Below are positions 35,067-48,612 of a stretch of 64,000 bases of DNA, in pieces. Source of the stretch: Sipunculus nudus. Lineage: Eukaryota > Annelida > Sipuncula > Golfingiida > Sipunculidae. The DNA lies in NCBI GenBank assembly GCA_026874595.1, contig CM049322.1, positions 8,112,900-8,176,899 of the forward strand, in the 5' to 3' direction. How positions within the stretch are numbered: the first letter of the stretch is position 1; each line of letters opens with the position of its first letter. Both the position numbers and the translations under genes were made by a program. The notes beneath the pieces were generated by a model, which did no database searches, was not told the DNA's origin, and saw only the letters and a list, made by a program, of their open reading frames with translations.

Positions 35067-36710
35067 AGCTCAGCTGAGCTAAAGCCGAATGATGTATAGG
35101 AATGGCTCTTTGTCCGTCGACGGTCCGTCCGTCCGTCCTTTCGTCCGTCCGTCTGTCTGACTGTCTGTCCGTCCGTACGTTAGACTGGGACGTTTTGACA
35201 CCGTTGAATCTAGAATCTTTGACTGTATATCAAGGGTTGTCTCCTTGGACACCTAAAATTAGGTCACTGTGAGCTATATCCTCCGAGCTGTGGGGCTTGT
35301 AAGTACCCCTCAGAATAATTAAAAATTGATACAAAACCTCCAGTATCTTGATAATTATTGCATGGATTGTCCTGAATCTGGCCCAGAATATTGGCCATGG
35401 CTAGGGTTGTAAGTTCCCGAAAACTGGTAGAGTGACCTGCAATTTTTCTAATTTTTACGATTTTTTTAACTGTGCCCGTCCAAGGACAACAATTATGGCA
35501 GTTTCTCAACTATGGTCTCACCTAGTGTCCCGAAACCTGTGAGTTTATTGATTAGGACTAGTTGCTTTAGTTCCTGAAGACTGGTTGCCCACATGTATTT
35601 TTTTTCTATTTTATGAATTTCTTTACTTTATTTTGATACAACCAAATTATATTGATACTTTCCGATTTTCAGCTGGTTTCATCTAGTGTCCTGAAACCTT
35701 GTGTTTTCTTAGGCACCACTTAAAATAACCGTGCGTTATAGTTATCACCCTGTCTGTTCGTATGTTCGTCTCTCTGTGTCCGTCATATTTATTTCCTGAA
35801 GATAAGTCCAGTTCGGATTGACATATCAGTTTCAAACTAGAATTATATATGGCCCACCTCTAACGCGAGAACTCTATTGATTTTTGTTTCGTGAGAACAA
35901 AGGTCAATTTCATAGGTTTCGCGTATTTATAAATTATGGTGGATGCATTTAACCCAAACCTTTCATCCGAAACTTTTCATCTTACAGATTTTGCTCACCT
36001 GCTAATAATGGAATAAATGTTTGGATTTTGGGATCAAGGTCACAGAAGCCATCTGTCCATGTATTTGTTATTAAATGATAACTCCAGTTTGGATTAACAT
36101 ATTGGTTTCAAATTGATTTTTAAATGGTCCACCAATAAAGTAAGATCCCGTTTATTTTGAGGTCATGAGGTCAAAGGTTAAGACTATAGGACCTACTTTA
36201 AAAAGATTGTGGATGCATTTTAAGCCGAACTTTTAATCATAAACTTCAATCTTCCACATAATGTTCATCTGCCAATATTGGAAACAAATTTGGATTTTGG
36301 TGGTTAAAAGATCAAAGGGTCAAGGTCACAGGATCCTCCTCGTGAAAAGGCTCGTGGAACCATTTTAAGCCAAACCGTTTGACCAGAACTTTTGCATCTT
36401 GCATAAATGGCTTACACACTCATGGATGAAGAATCATATCAATTTTGAGGTCACGGGGTCAAAGGTCAAGGCGACGGGAACCACTTCTTGAAAACGTTTA
36501 TAGACTCATTTTAAACCAAGTCATTTGACCAAAACCTTCATCTTTCACATTTGGCTCAACCACACACAGAAGAACCCTATTGAGTTCGAGACTTCAGAGT
36601 CAAAGGTCAAGTTCAGAGAGTTTCCCTGCTCATTGTCTCACTCTGTAATACACCCAGTATAATTATGCTCCTGTGGGAGGGGATGCTCCGCTTTGCAGTG
36701 CTCTTGTTGT
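35067..36710 (+). repeat. R1 family, copy c, with AGGTCA-rich 3' part
   Basis: Begins AGCTCAGCTGAGC and GTCCGTCCGTCC blocks, then TAGGTCACTGTGAGCTATAT, CTAGTGTCC.GAAACCT twice, and a long tail with repeated GGTCAAAGGTCAAGG. Ends near GCAGTGCTCTTGTT, an ending shared with R2 copies. Confidence 0.7.
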
Positions 36711-36719
36711 ATTATAAAA

Positions 36720-36874
36720 TGGTATCAGGCCGCAATTTCATGTATTCGAAGTAAAACATATACTTATCAGATTAAGTTTGAGGTTATGAATTTTGGGACT
36801 TACTTATTTCAACCTAAGGGCTTAACCTGAATTGAATCAACAAAAGAAAATAACACCAGTTTATAAATTTGATA

Positions 36875-36918
<44 letters not shown>

Positions 36919-38095
36919 ATATGTATATATATACAGTCAACTATACATTCTCCTGTTACAATTCAAAAAGTTATGTAAGAAAACAGAAAACACTTGTAAA
37001 TGTGTATTTATAATTTCTAAATGGGAAATACAACCACAAAAATATTAATATTAATTAATTGATTTTTCATGCCGCGAGCGTTCTTGAACCATTTCCACAC
37101 AAGCAAGCTGTTTTCCAGTATCATGTTCTTTCTAACTTAAAATTCAGTTTTTAAAATTCGATTCTCTAAAACAATATATAATTTTATTCTTAAACATGAA
37201 GGAAACAGAGTAAAGGAAAAAGACAAAAAAATGGTTTTGAGATATTGTAAAATAGTTTAATATTAACCCATTAAAAAGTGGTTTCCTAATACTGGTTTCT
37301 TATATCTGTGTTCCATTTAAAAATTTTCAATTTGCAAATCTGTTTAAATCCCATATGAAATAAATGTGAATTGCATTAACACATATGCCATTAGAAGAGC
37401 TCTGTCCCAGGTGTAAAATGATATATACTTTATGGTGCATTTGAAACAGCCCTTTGATTGATTTTAAATTGAGGGGATTTTGCCAGCGATACTACCTTAA
37501 TTGATTTTTAATGCCACGGTGATTTTTATTTTTTGAGAATTCTAGGTGCGAATTTTGCAGATCTGGCACGAATACGTTATTATGTGTTCGGCCCTTGTAT
37601 GTGTATGTGTTAATTTATGGACACATATTAGTATTTATGTGTGTATTTAAGCGTGACTCGGATTGTCGTGAATTGAAGGTCCTTAGCGATACTGTCTTAA
37701 CCCAAGGTGTCCCTAAGCCGATATGTTTACAGACTAGCAGACATGTATATACAAATATGAAAGCTTCTGGGGCCATATTTCTCTTACCTGTTATTTCTAT
37801 ACATATCATTATTGAATGATAGTTGTACACCTGCTGATTAATATTAGGTGTTATCTGCTGTTGTTGCCAATTATGGTTTTATATTTCGTACATGAGACTC
37901 TAATCATCAGGGAATCACGTTCTTCTTTATATTTTACTTCTGTCAGTATATAAAGCAAGCGCCGGGCATTATTTATATTACAAAATTAAAAAAAAGAAAG
38001 CATCTTCAGAATGTAAAATGTCATATAAATATATACCGATATGTAGGTAAGCTGATTTGTATATGTGTTTATATACACATATGCGTATGCTTATG

Positions 38096-38133
<38 letters not shown>

Positions 38134-38187
38134 CGTGTGTGAATGTGTATTGATGTAGATAGACATGTATACACGTGTTTCTGTGAT

Positions 38188-38228
<41 letters not shown>

Positions 38229-38468
38229 CCACATATATGAAAATATAAATGTGTGTTTGTATATATATGCTCACTCTACAAACAGACAAGTCAGATAAAT
38301 TTACCAAAATCAAGTTAGTTGTTTCAACAAATATATAAGAAAATTTGTAAACTTCACTCAATATTTTGGCATTTTCTTAAGAGAACATGCATATAATAAC
38401 TAATATAAAAAGATATATATACATATATATATATATAACCAATAAATGTGAAGGTAAATTTCCAATAA

Positions 38469-38514
<46 letters not shown>

Positions 38515-39480
38515 TTTGTTATCAGCGTAGCCCTCTCTGTCAAGAAATATAAACGAACACAGTGCCCGGACTTGATTCGCCTAGTTTTACCAAGGAAGCA
38601 AACCGCGACTGAGTTTACAGTAAACTGTAAGTCCTTAGTAATAATGTTGACATAACCCTACGCGCCCCATATATACTCATATGGGAGAACTGACTGGTAC
38701 TATATATATGCAAAGAGGGAAGGATTTGTGGCCACATTCCACTCGACTGCAGAACGCTTTACACGCCCATATATTATGATAGGTATAATGAGACCGGGTA
38801 CGTGTTAAATAGCTGTCTCTTGAATTTTCCATGGTTTCAATAGACGCTATTATTCAATCATACACAGCGGCCTCCAACACACCAGGGAATTACTGTATGG
38901 TGCACATTTTTATTTGTCGGTATTTGAGGAAATTCGAACATTTTGAGGAGCGCCAGCTACGGCCAATTTAAAATTTTGTGCTATCCCTTCCCTTCAATTA
39001 TCCTCATTTATCATCAGATTAATATGAGTGAATCTTTATCTAATTATCCCCACTTACATTTTTTTTGTTCTATATCAAGCCATACGAAGTAAAATTGGTT
39101 TCCGTTAAAAATCCAACAATTAAATATATATTACCACAAACAATTAATCATTTAGAAGCTTTGGACTAGCAATCTTTCTTTGTACTTTTGCATAGGTCTA
39201 ATACCTTTCCTTGTCTTATGACCATAACTGATGAGGTTACTTAAATAAATGACTGACTACATATTTACCTATTACAAATTACAGTCTTTGGATTTATATT
39301 TTGGATGTTCGTTACAGAAATGCTATGCCTGTTTGAAACAAAAGCAAGGGCCGAACACATGTTGAAGATGTTCATTTTGCCCAAACTAAGCTGTTAGAAG
39401 TTAATGATATTTATAGGAGGTGAGCTTTTCCGAAAGAAGAAGTGTTTCTATTGATTGTTTTTTTTTTGTGAAACAATCAA
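36720..39480. other. Intergenic with simple repeats
   Basis: (TA)n at 36879-36914, (TA)n(GT)n at 38093-38138, (TA)n at 38193-38226 and (TG)n at 38479-38513. No gene seen. Confidence 0.5.
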
Positions 39481-39669
39481 TTACTATTACATAATGAATA
39501 AAAACCTGTATACACATTAGTATAGCCTAATGCTCCGCCCTTTGTTTGTGAAAAATTCACGCGCTTATAATTTTCGGCGGGTGTTTATCGGTGCTTCAGC
39601 TAATGTTAGCCTGTAATAGTGCGTAATTTATTTTCCACGAAGATTTGTTTTATCGGGATATATTATTAT

Positions 39670-39890
39670 CTACTTGCATTGGCCTACGGGAGGTAATATT
39701 GTACGGCGGCTGCTTGACAAACGGGTACCTGAAAAGGGACGTCCTCCTTTGTTACCTGACTATCGTTGTAGCCTGGTCCCGCTCATTCAAAACACACGAT
39801 TAACTGAACCGGAACGGCCTCACTCAGTACCTAGCTATCGTTGCTGCGTGGCCTAGTTCATTCCAGACACACACCCTTCCTTGTCTCTGC
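39670..39890 (+). repeat. About 70-bp segment in two diverged tandem copies
   Basis: 'ACCTGACTATCGTTGTAGCCTGG..CTCATTC' is followed by 'ACCTAGCTATCGTTGCTGCGTGG..TTCATTC'. Function unknown. Confidence 0.5.
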
Positions 39891-40289
39891 TCTGTGTATA
39901 TTGCAGGTTAGTTCGATTTTCAAACTTCTGATTCATTTAAAACACTGAATTGCTGTTAATAAGAAACCCATGATTGGGACTGTGAGTGGTTTTGATCCAC
40001 AAATGACGCGAACCTCCGACTATAGACATACAGACATGTTGTGTCTCGGCCCTCTTACCAGTCTGCCTTATTTTATACGTACGTCTCATGCAGCCTGTGT
40101 CATGTGGTTAGGTGTTAATGTGTAGATAATAAGGTAATGATGTGTTAGTAAGGTGTTTTCATTATATGATTTCAATTCTGAAATATGTTTGTTTCTTATG
40201 ACTAATGTCAGCACAACTAGATGAACCTGGCTAACCCTATGTTTGACCTATTCAGTATGAATTTTAGTCATAGAGATCACAAGTATTCG

Positions 40290-41340
40290 GCCTTCGTGTT
40301 TTGATTGATCAACTAGAATACGGGTAGTCGACAAGCGACTACGTGTATCCGCCGAAATCAGAGTGGGACGTGTGAAGTGAGGCATTGATTGAGTGGCAAG
40401 GGGAAATAGAGTGAGGTGTGTTGCATATATGCATGTATTTCGCAGCTGAAATGTGTATGTAGGTTGCGCCACCTACAACAAAATCCAGAAAGCTGTCCAA
40501 ATTGTATACATATGCAAAATTTTAGGCAGATAAGTCAAACCACTACTTGTATTTGAGTGATTTTATCCGACAGCAGACAAACAGAAGGGCCCTGTGCAAA
40601 AATGGTGGCAGGTGGCGCCACTAATCTTGTGTATGACTAAGAGCTATGCGAGATCTATACACATGCAAAATTTCAGGGGGATATGTCAAACCAGTCCTGA
40701 GATATAAGCCTGAATGTGTGCAGCGCCAACATAAATGTAGGTAGCGCCACCTGCCACAAAATCGAGAAAGCTATCCGAGATGTATAAACCTGCTAAATTT
40801 TAGGCAGATCAATCAAACCACTACTGAGATATGAGTGATTTAAGCTCACTGCAGACAAACAGACGGACGCTGTGCAAAAATGGTTGCAGGTGGCGCCTCC
40901 AGTTTTGTGTATGATAAAGAGCTATGTGAGATCTATACACATGCAAAATTTCAGGAGGATACAGCAAACCAGTCCTGAGATATAAGCCTGGAAGTCTGCA
41001 GCGTAAACATAAATGTAGGTGGCGCCGCCTGCCACAACATCCAGAAAGCTATCCCAGATGTATAAACCTGCAAAATTTCAGGTGGATAAGTCCAACCAAT
41101 GCAGAGATATGAGTGATTTTATCCCAAGGCAGATGAACAGATGGATGCAGTTCAAAAATGGTTGCAGGTGGCGCCACCATTTTTAGTGTATGTTATAAAA
41201 CTATCCAAGGGCTACATTTGTGTAAAATTTTTAGCCCGATCGGTCAAACCGAGTCCAGAGATATGGGGGTTTATGTGTAAACACAGACGCACAAATGGAC
41301 GCAGAGCGCAGAGGAAAGGTAAGAGGTCAAAACAAAATCG
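40290..41340 (+). repeat. Dimeric ~279-bp tandem array (family R3) with GGTGGCGCCACC cores
   Basis: A leader AATACGGGTAGTCGACAAGC and GTGTATCCGCCGAAATCAGA (also found at 62070-62150) is followed by three copies, starting about 40461, 40740 and 41019, of a unit with AATCCAGAAAGCTGTCC, ATGCAAAATTTTAGGCAGAT and CAGACAAACAGA. Each unit is a dimer of two related halves, both starting near GGTGGCGCCAC. Related copies at 47330-47770 and 62220-62470. Confidence 0.88.
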
Positions 41341-41344
41341 GGGC

Positions 41345-42385
41345 GCAGCAGTTCACGTGTCCCGATCGTAATCCCGGGTTTCGTAAAATTCCGACCAGCG
41401 GTTACCCAGGAGTTCTCCGGAAACCTACGCGGCGGCGGCGGCGTCCCACTGAAAACATAGTATCCGTAAAACTCTGTTTTGGCGGATACAATTATATTCA
41501 GAATGATTTAATCGGATCACACAAGGTTTCGCATGCAATCCGACCAGTAGGCGAAAAACCCAAATGTTGATTCTTGAGTGACCATATATAACACGTTTGT
41601 AAGTAATTATAGATCAGAGTGTTATTTATTTCTCATTTATTTTATATATACTTTATAAAATCATAAGATCATTATATTGAGCAAGAAGGATCATATATTG
41701 TTTAAATATGTTTTAAGTTTAAAAAAATATCGTTATTTTTTCTTTTTTAATAAATTCGTTTACGGTAACATTCCTGCAGAAGCCTCTCATTCTTCTGAGA
41801 TTATAGTTGACCAGGCCCCCTAATGCTGTCTCACACTTCCGCTTCGAAAGTTAAGTGTGTTAAATCATGTCTCATTGGGCTATGGCCGACCCAACTGTTA
41901 GCTGGTATGAACCTTTACAGAAAAATATGCCAATTGCCAAAGTAACATGATTTATGTATAGATTTATGCAGATTTATCCCATTTAACACATTTAAATCAT
42001 TTAAAAATGATAACTGTAATGAACATAGCATATTTCTTTTCTGTTATTCCGGTTTTATTTAAAAAACAGGCAACGTACAATACATGATTTAGATTTACAA
42101 GAGGAAACAATTATGAAGACATTAGCAAAATCATCAATCTCAGAGTATTTAGAAATAAAGGATATTATATACGTACTTTTAAAATGTAACTTCTTATACA
42201 TAAATGCTGGTTAGAAAGTTCCAATATATCAAGGGAGAAAAAAAAAAGAATAAAAAATCACCTAATATTTTAATTGATAAATTATTCCCAACCTCACTCA
42301 TTACATTATATTATACTAATCATTCACAAGTTTTAAATTAAAACAAAAATAAAACTGGAAGCGAAACCCCTGTTATTCGATGTTC
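41345..42385. other. Intergenic, nothing recognised
   Basis: AT-rich apart from a short GC-rich patch at 41340-41460. No gene or repeat matched. Confidence 0.4.
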
Positions 42386-42575
42386 TTTATAGCTCAGCTG
42401 ACTGAAAGTCATCTGAGCTATAGCGATGGGTCTTGGTCCATCCGTCGTGCAATCCGCGTGTCCGGGCGTCTGTCCGTTAGCAGGTCACATATCGTGACCG
42501 ATAGACATAGAAACTTCTAACTGTACACCCAGGGAGATCCTAGGCCAATCTCTTTGGAAACCAGACATTAGGTCA

Positions 42576-43931
42576 AGTTACTTCCCTTGTTCAGTTGGAA
42601 CAAGACAGGGTTGTATGGTAAGTCCTCTGCTTTTTTCTATATTTATTGATGAATACTGTAATACTTTGTGCAACCCTGATTGTAAAGGAATTTTCATAAA
42701 TGAAGAGCTACCTAATATTATGACCTTGATGTATGCTGATGATATAGTTAATTTTGGAGATTCAGTTGGGAGACTACAACAACAAATTAATCATCTGCAG
42801 GAATTTTGTATAAGATATGGATTAAATATAAACATGGACAAAACAAAAATAATAGTGTTTAGAGGAGGTGGTATATTAAGGAATAATGAAAAATGGTATT
42901 TGTTCAACCGTAAATTGGATGTAGTGTCCCACTATAAATATCTGGGGATCACTTTTACTTCAAAATTATCATGGGCTAGGACCCACCAACAGCAAGCAAT
43001 GCAGACAAATAAAGCTGTAAGTATTATCAGGGATTTTAATATAAGGTATAAGACAGTATCTGTGAAACATCTTTTTAATTTGTTTGATAGTATGGTAGCA
43101 CCAATTTTAATGTATGGAAGTGAGATCTGGGCTCATTCTAAAATTGAAATACTAGAGAGAGTACAGTATAAGTTTTGTAAGTATGTTCTCGGTGTAGGTG
43201 ATAACACTCCAAATTCAGCAGCTTTAGGTGATTGTGGCAGATTTCCACTTTTTGTTACATATGTGGTTCGTTGTATAAAATACTGGTTTAAAATTATTCA
43301 CATGGAAGGCAATAGATATCCAAAGCAGTTTTATATGTATTTAAGGAAGATGGACAACAATGGAAAAATTAATTGGGCCACTTATATTAGAACATTACTA
43401 TTTCAGGCAGGATTTGGTTATGTGTGGATGATAGAATATGAGGGAGATATAAATATTTTTATTGAACAGTTTAAGCAACGAGTAAAAGACATGGCAGTAC
43501 AAGATTGGCATAATGATATTAACTCCAGTAATAAATTGTATTTCTATGGAATTTTCAAATCATTGTTAACAGTAGAAAAGTATTTATTATGTGTACCTTA
43601 TAAAAAATATTACAAGGCACTCGCCAAATTGAGATGTAGCAACCATAAATTAGCATTAGAATAAGGTCGACATAAAGGAATTGATAGAGAAGAAAGAATA
43701 TGCAAATACTGTTACAATCTTGGTTATAATATCATAGAAGATGAATGTCATTTTATGTTAGAATGCCCTTTGTATAATGATCTACGTGTGAAATATTTAA
43801 GAAATGATATGCTACAGCCTGATGAATATAATTTTAAAAGAATTTTCAATTTGGAAAATCTGTTAGAAATTTCAAATTTAGCAGCCTTTGTTCACTATGG
43901 TTTTATAAAAAGACAAAAAAATATTATATAA
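42576..43931 (+). pseudogene. Reverse transcriptase C-terminal part of the LINE, one in-frame stop
   Basis: Open from the insertion point. Contains the VGTRQGC and SPLLF motif, the catalytic YADD (codon at 42732), KYLG, then SMVAPILMYGSEIWAHSK and a long thumb region. TAA at 43662-43664 interrupts, after which the same frame resumes with GIDREERICKYC and ECHFMLEC, a C-x2-C...H-x4-C finger usual at the end of these proteins, and closes at 43929-43931. The endonuclease and RT N-terminus are missing. One stop and no frameshift suggest a fairly young, non-functional copy. Confidence 0.9.
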
Positions 43932-44171
43932 TTGATATTTATAGTACCACTTTGTAATACATGGGAGAATTTTTAATAATTTGTTTTTATTCTCTCTTAG
44001 GAATGTTCTTTTCTATCTTACAGAATCATAAGTATTTATTTATATTTGATATAACTTAGAATGCACGTTTGTAAGTATTTGTTTGTTAATGTTATGGCAA
44101 AATGAATGTTTACAGTTGGAACTTTGGGCCTGAGGCCTCTATTCCTGAATAAACTCTTACTTACTTACTTT
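42576..44171 (+). mobile_element. 5'-truncated non-LTR retrotransposon (LINE) with a 10-bp target-site duplication
   Basis: The insert is bounded by CATTAGGTCA on both sides (42566-42575 and 44172-44181). Its first base starts in the middle of the reverse transcriptase frame, as expected of incomplete first-strand synthesis. It ends GAATAAACTCTTACTTACTT with a (TTAC)n tail instead of poly(A). Tails made of short repeats are known from RTE- and CR1-like groups; the clade is not settled here. Confidence 0.92.
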
Positions 44172-44805
44172 CATTAGGTCATGGTGATCTATATTTTACA
44201 TACTACAGGCTGAAAACATGATTTTGAGCTATCAGTCAGACGGGGCACAAATTGTATCCGCTAGGCCTAGAATCTTCAATCGTTAAACCCGTGGAGGTTT
44301 ATAATAATCTCATTAGAAATCTGAAATTAGGTCACTGTGGCCTATATCGTCCTAGTTCTTCAAATGAAACGGTCATCTGTTAACAGGGCACAAAATGTTG
44401 CCTCTGGACCCAGAAACTTCTAACTGAAGATCTAGGAAGGTCTATAAAATATCGCCTTTGAAAACTGAATATCCAAGGGAGGTCAATAATAAAATCTCTC
44501 TGGAGTTAGGTCTCTGTTACCTATATCCTCTAAGCTGTGGTTCTCGTAAGGACCCACCAGAATTATTGAACATTTTATACAAAAGTCCCGATATCTGAAT
44601 AACTAATGCATTGATCGCCATGATTCTATGCATGACCTCATTTGGATAAATTGCAGGCTTCTCTATAGTGCCCTCCGGACAACCAGTACCAAACACATAA
44701 ATTCATCTAGTATCACACTATAGCAAATACAATCTTGTCAGTTAGCTGAGCGTCATGACCCTTGGGTCACTTGTTAGATAATTATTTAACTGTGCAGTAC
44801 ATTTT

Positions 44806-45395
44806 TAGCTCAGCTGATTGAAAGTCATCTGAGCTATAACGATCACCCTTTGTCCGGCGGCCGCCGTCTGTCCGTCTGTCCGTCCGTTAACCAGGCACAA
44901 ATCGTAACCGCTGGACGTGGAACCTTCTAACTTGACATCCAGGGAGGTCCATCAAATATCTTCTCGGAAACATGAACTTAGGTCTCTGTTGCTCATATCC
45001 TCTGAGCTATTGGGCTCAGAATTACCCCCAAGAATAATTAAAAATCTGATACAAAAGCTCCAGTATCTGACCAATTAATGCATCGATTACCATGATTCTT
45101 TGCATGCATATTCATCATGGGGTCTTTCATCAGTTGCTGCAGACTGGTGGCGCCACCTGGATTTTTTTTTATTTTTACGCATTTTTTCTCTATTTTTTGA
45201 GACCTTCAAAGATGCGCTCGTCCGTTAACAGGGAAAAATCGTTACCATTGCACCTGGAATCTTCTAACTTGACATATGCTTCAGTTGAATTGGGATACCA
45301 CTTACAAAATTTGGCATTCAGATGATAAAATTCTTTGGTCAATGTCTTCCTACTCAGCTGAGTGTCATGACCCCTGGGTTACTTGTTCCAAGATG
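44806..45395 (+). repeat. R1 family, copy e
   Basis: AGCTCAGCTGATTGAAAGTC at the start, CAGCTGAGTGTCATGACCCC at the end, all internal blocks in order. It follows copy d by about 30 bp, so the two copies lie head to tail. Confidence 0.85.
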
Positions 45396-45399
45396 TATA

Positions 45400-46045
45400 T
45401 CCTGTCTATTTGTCGAGTAAGACACAAAGATATGCACCGTAAAATGACGCTTAGCTTTCAAACACAAAGCTAAGCACATTTCTTGTCCTCGTATTTTCCA
45501 CGCTTTTATTACCTACGCACTTCAAATTCGTGTTTAGCCTTAGATTTTCTAGCTTATCATGTTGAGCGTGTTTAGCATTTTTATATGTTAAGTCTTGAAA
45601 TGTATTTTGATCCCCTGCGATGTAAAATTTTGCTAAGTTACATTAGATGCTTACTTCTTTCGCTTTTGGATCTGATTGTATCCGATTTCGGGTGTGGGAT
45701 AAAACTCTTGTACACACACGCACAGGATGATTTACAACTCCCCGACAAAAAAAAAAGATAAGAGCTATTTTCTAAATTCATTTTTTTTTTTTTTTTTTTT
45801 TTAAATCTTGATAATGTTAAATATATACATCACAGATACAAGTATTAAGATGATCACAAGGTAATAACATGAAATTCTGAAAGTATGTTTAGCCTCACTT
45901 GAACAGAAGGAACGCTTTGCTTTAATTAACTAAACTGTAGCTCTTTTCACGTTATACAAAGACACATGAGGAAATAAATTCTCAAAACACAAGCCATATA
46001 CAAACTACAACGGCAGATAGTTAATTTTGTTGTGTTAAGTACAAT
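45400..46045. other. Intergenic, nothing recognised
   Basis: A T run at 45780-45802; no gene seen. Confidence 0.4.
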
Positions 46046-46049
46046 TTTA

Positions 46050-46700
46050 TACGCCCCTCTTATGACGGAAGAATTATGGTACATGTACCATCCGTCCGTT
46101 AACTTTTAGTGTCGCCGCGATAACTCACCAGGGCTTTGATGGATTTTTGCGAAACTCACCTACCAAAAGATTATCTCGCCCAAGTTCGATTATGGGCAAC
46201 GTCCACGTATATTTTAAATGGGGTCACGGGTCACTCGGCTACTTTGTGGTATTGCCTCGATAACTTACGAAGAAGATGAAAGATTTTGATAAAACTCATC
46301 AGAAATGTTAATCAATAAAATATCTCGCCTAAGTTCGAATTCCAGCAAAATCCATGTATATTTAATGAGGTCAAAGGTCACCGCACTTTTGGGCATCTTG
46401 GTGACTTACCAAAAATTCTATGGATTTTAATGAAACTCATTATATATATTTATCAATAGATTTTCTTACATGATGTACATTTTCATCAAAATTCACGCAT
46501 ATTTAATTAGGTCAGAGGTCACCGCACTTTGTAGGTACCTTGGTGACTTACAAAAATCCTATGGATTCACATGAAACTCATTTTACATATTGACAATAGA
46601 TCCTCACCTGAATTACATTCCCATCACAATTCACGCATATTTAATGAGGTTAGAGGTAATAAGATGCACAACGGGCATATAATGTGCGTTTGCGGTGCTC
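46050..46700 (+). repeat. R2 family, copy 2
   Basis: Contains CCATCCGTCCGTTAACTTTTAG, CTACCAAAAGATTATCTCG and three internal repeats of a roughly 120-bp block with CATATTTAAT(G/T)AGGTCA and GAGGTCACCGCACTTT. Ends GCGGTGCTCTTGTTT. Confidence 0.8.
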
Positions 46701-46704
46701 TTGT

Positions 46705-47325
46705 TTCATATTTTAATTAGAGCTTTTAATGAATGGATTTTGCTTTTTATATTCCATAGTACGTCAAACTGAGGGAAGGCCTGTTTATTTAAACTGGCAT
46801 ACTGTCTCGGGAAACTAAGGATTTTTTTATGCCAAAAACGTCACTTATGAGTTGACTAAAAGTCCTGTCGTTTGTAGGTGGAGCCTATTCATAAATGATT
46901 CCCTCAGTCTACACTCTCCTGACGAGGACCAGCCTTGGGGAGATGTAGCTGGCGAGTAGGAGCCCATATATCTCACTTGTGTCAAAGTGTATAATCATAA
47001 ACATTTTGAGTATTTTTGTCTGCATGATTAACAGATCAATCCTTTTCAGTAAAATATTTTGCTCTTATTATCTGGTAGCACTGAATGATCTACTTAAGTG
47101 CAGAGTTATACAAAATATTTTACATCTTTTTTGTTATATATTGAAAAAAAACAGGCCTACAGACCGAAAGCAACCCTATGCAATTGGTTTCACATCAGGT
47201 GTAATGCTTTCATGATGACATGCTTGACCATTGTTTGATAAGTACTTGATTACAGAACAGGTAAATGTGTGACATGTTTTACACGAAGCAAGTATCAAAC
47301 ATTTTGAATACGAGTATTAGTACTA
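46705..47325. other. Intergenic, nothing recognised
   Basis: No feature supported. Confidence 0.4.
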
Positions 47326-47329
47326 ATTA

Positions 47330-47770
47330 CGCAAACGTAAGTCCTGCTATACTGGCATGTACACAACACAAAATGATTGTAGTGGCACCACCAGTCTTGT
47401 GAAAATGCCATCAAAGGACATGCAACACAGATGTGTACAGATGCATGAAACCCAAAAACAATTGTAGGTGGCGCCACAAGTCTCGTATACAACAAAACTG
47501 TCAGAGATATATACACATGCATATTTTCAGGCGGACGTATCAAAGAAATAAGCAGGGACATACTATGTGCAAAATTTATTGTAGGTGGTACCAGGAGTCT
47601 TGTAAATGACAAGATATCAGATATGCTCAATTTCAGGCATATATATGAAATTCCTCCTAATAATAAGCAGAGACTAACACTGTGCATATTTTTTGTAACG
47701 GGCAGCAGCAGTCTTGTGTATGAGAAAGAATAAAAGATGAATAGACATGCCAAACGTTCAGGCAGATACA
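47330..47770 (+). repeat. R3 family, diverged array
   Basis: Repeated GTAGGTGGCGCCACAAGTCT, ATATACACATGCATATTTTC and AGGC(G/A)GA motifs, alignable with 40440-41290. The 159-codon minus-strand frame here is built from these repeats. Confidence 0.75.
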
Positions 47771-47774
47771 TCAT

Positions 47775-48610
47775 ATCGCGTCAGGTGCACTGGGTTTATT
47801 AAATTCGGTTGAACAAGGCAGTTGCCCCTCAAGTAAAGCGAAGCAAATAGCCAGCTGCAGCTTCTGCACTGCACGGATTGAAATCTTGACCTGTTGCCTA
47901 ATCAGATACAGTTGGCAGCCTGCCAAAACTATAAATTGATATAGACTTAAATTTGGCCTGTTGCCAAAAAAAATGTCTCTCAAGCTATTTATAGAGATTA
48001 TCTTGGCATGTGGTTAAATCTATTTATACATACTGATTTATTTGGCTATAATGCATTGTCAGGTTGACATATAAATAGCATGCTTTTATCAAAATGTTGG
48101 GAATAATAACAGATGCTTATGAAATGGAAGATCAGATTACAGAGTTATTTTATCATGGATTAATCTTACACGAAAGTTGCATATGGACATTAATTATGCA
48201 TGTCCCCTGTACAACTAAGTATGTTAATACAATGAATCTTCCGGCTTTGTTTACCAAAGTACCTCAAATACCTTTAATTGTTTAAGGTCCAATAGTGCAG
48301 CCATAATTATTTAAGTCCACTTGAATAAGGCCACCTAATATCAATTTTGTGCAGTGTTACAGAATTTGAAACAATGTTTTGCAGAAGAGATTATTGTAAC
48401 CCTCAGTTTGAAAAAAAGCTTACTTGGCCACAAAACCAACTTTAGCATTCTATGACTATTCCACAATTCAATGAACCTGATCTGTTCTTATACAGGAATG
48501 AGAGAACCCTACCCTAAGTTTTTTAGTTTTTTCCCTGTAACATCTAAGTCAGTACTTGTAGCCAACAAATAAGTTGAATCCGAGGGTTTTCTTTTGGTTA
48601 GAGGACTGAT
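47775..48610. other. Intergenic, nothing recognised
   Basis: No gene or repeat matched. Confidence 0.4.
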
Positions 48611-48612
48611 TT

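Larger units (their letters stand above)
42390..44777 (+). repeat. R1 family, copy d, interrupted by a LINE
   Basis: Starts AGCTCAGCTGACTGAAAGTC and ends GAGCGTCATGACCCTTGGGTCAC. Removing 42576-44171 plus one copy of the duplicated target restores the normal R1 order ('attaggtca' then 'tggtgatctatat'), which proves the LINE came later. Confidence 0.85.

Noticed and set aside
47295-47774. 159-codon minus-strand frame
   Set aside because: Coincides with a diverged R3 repeat array alignable with 40440-41290.
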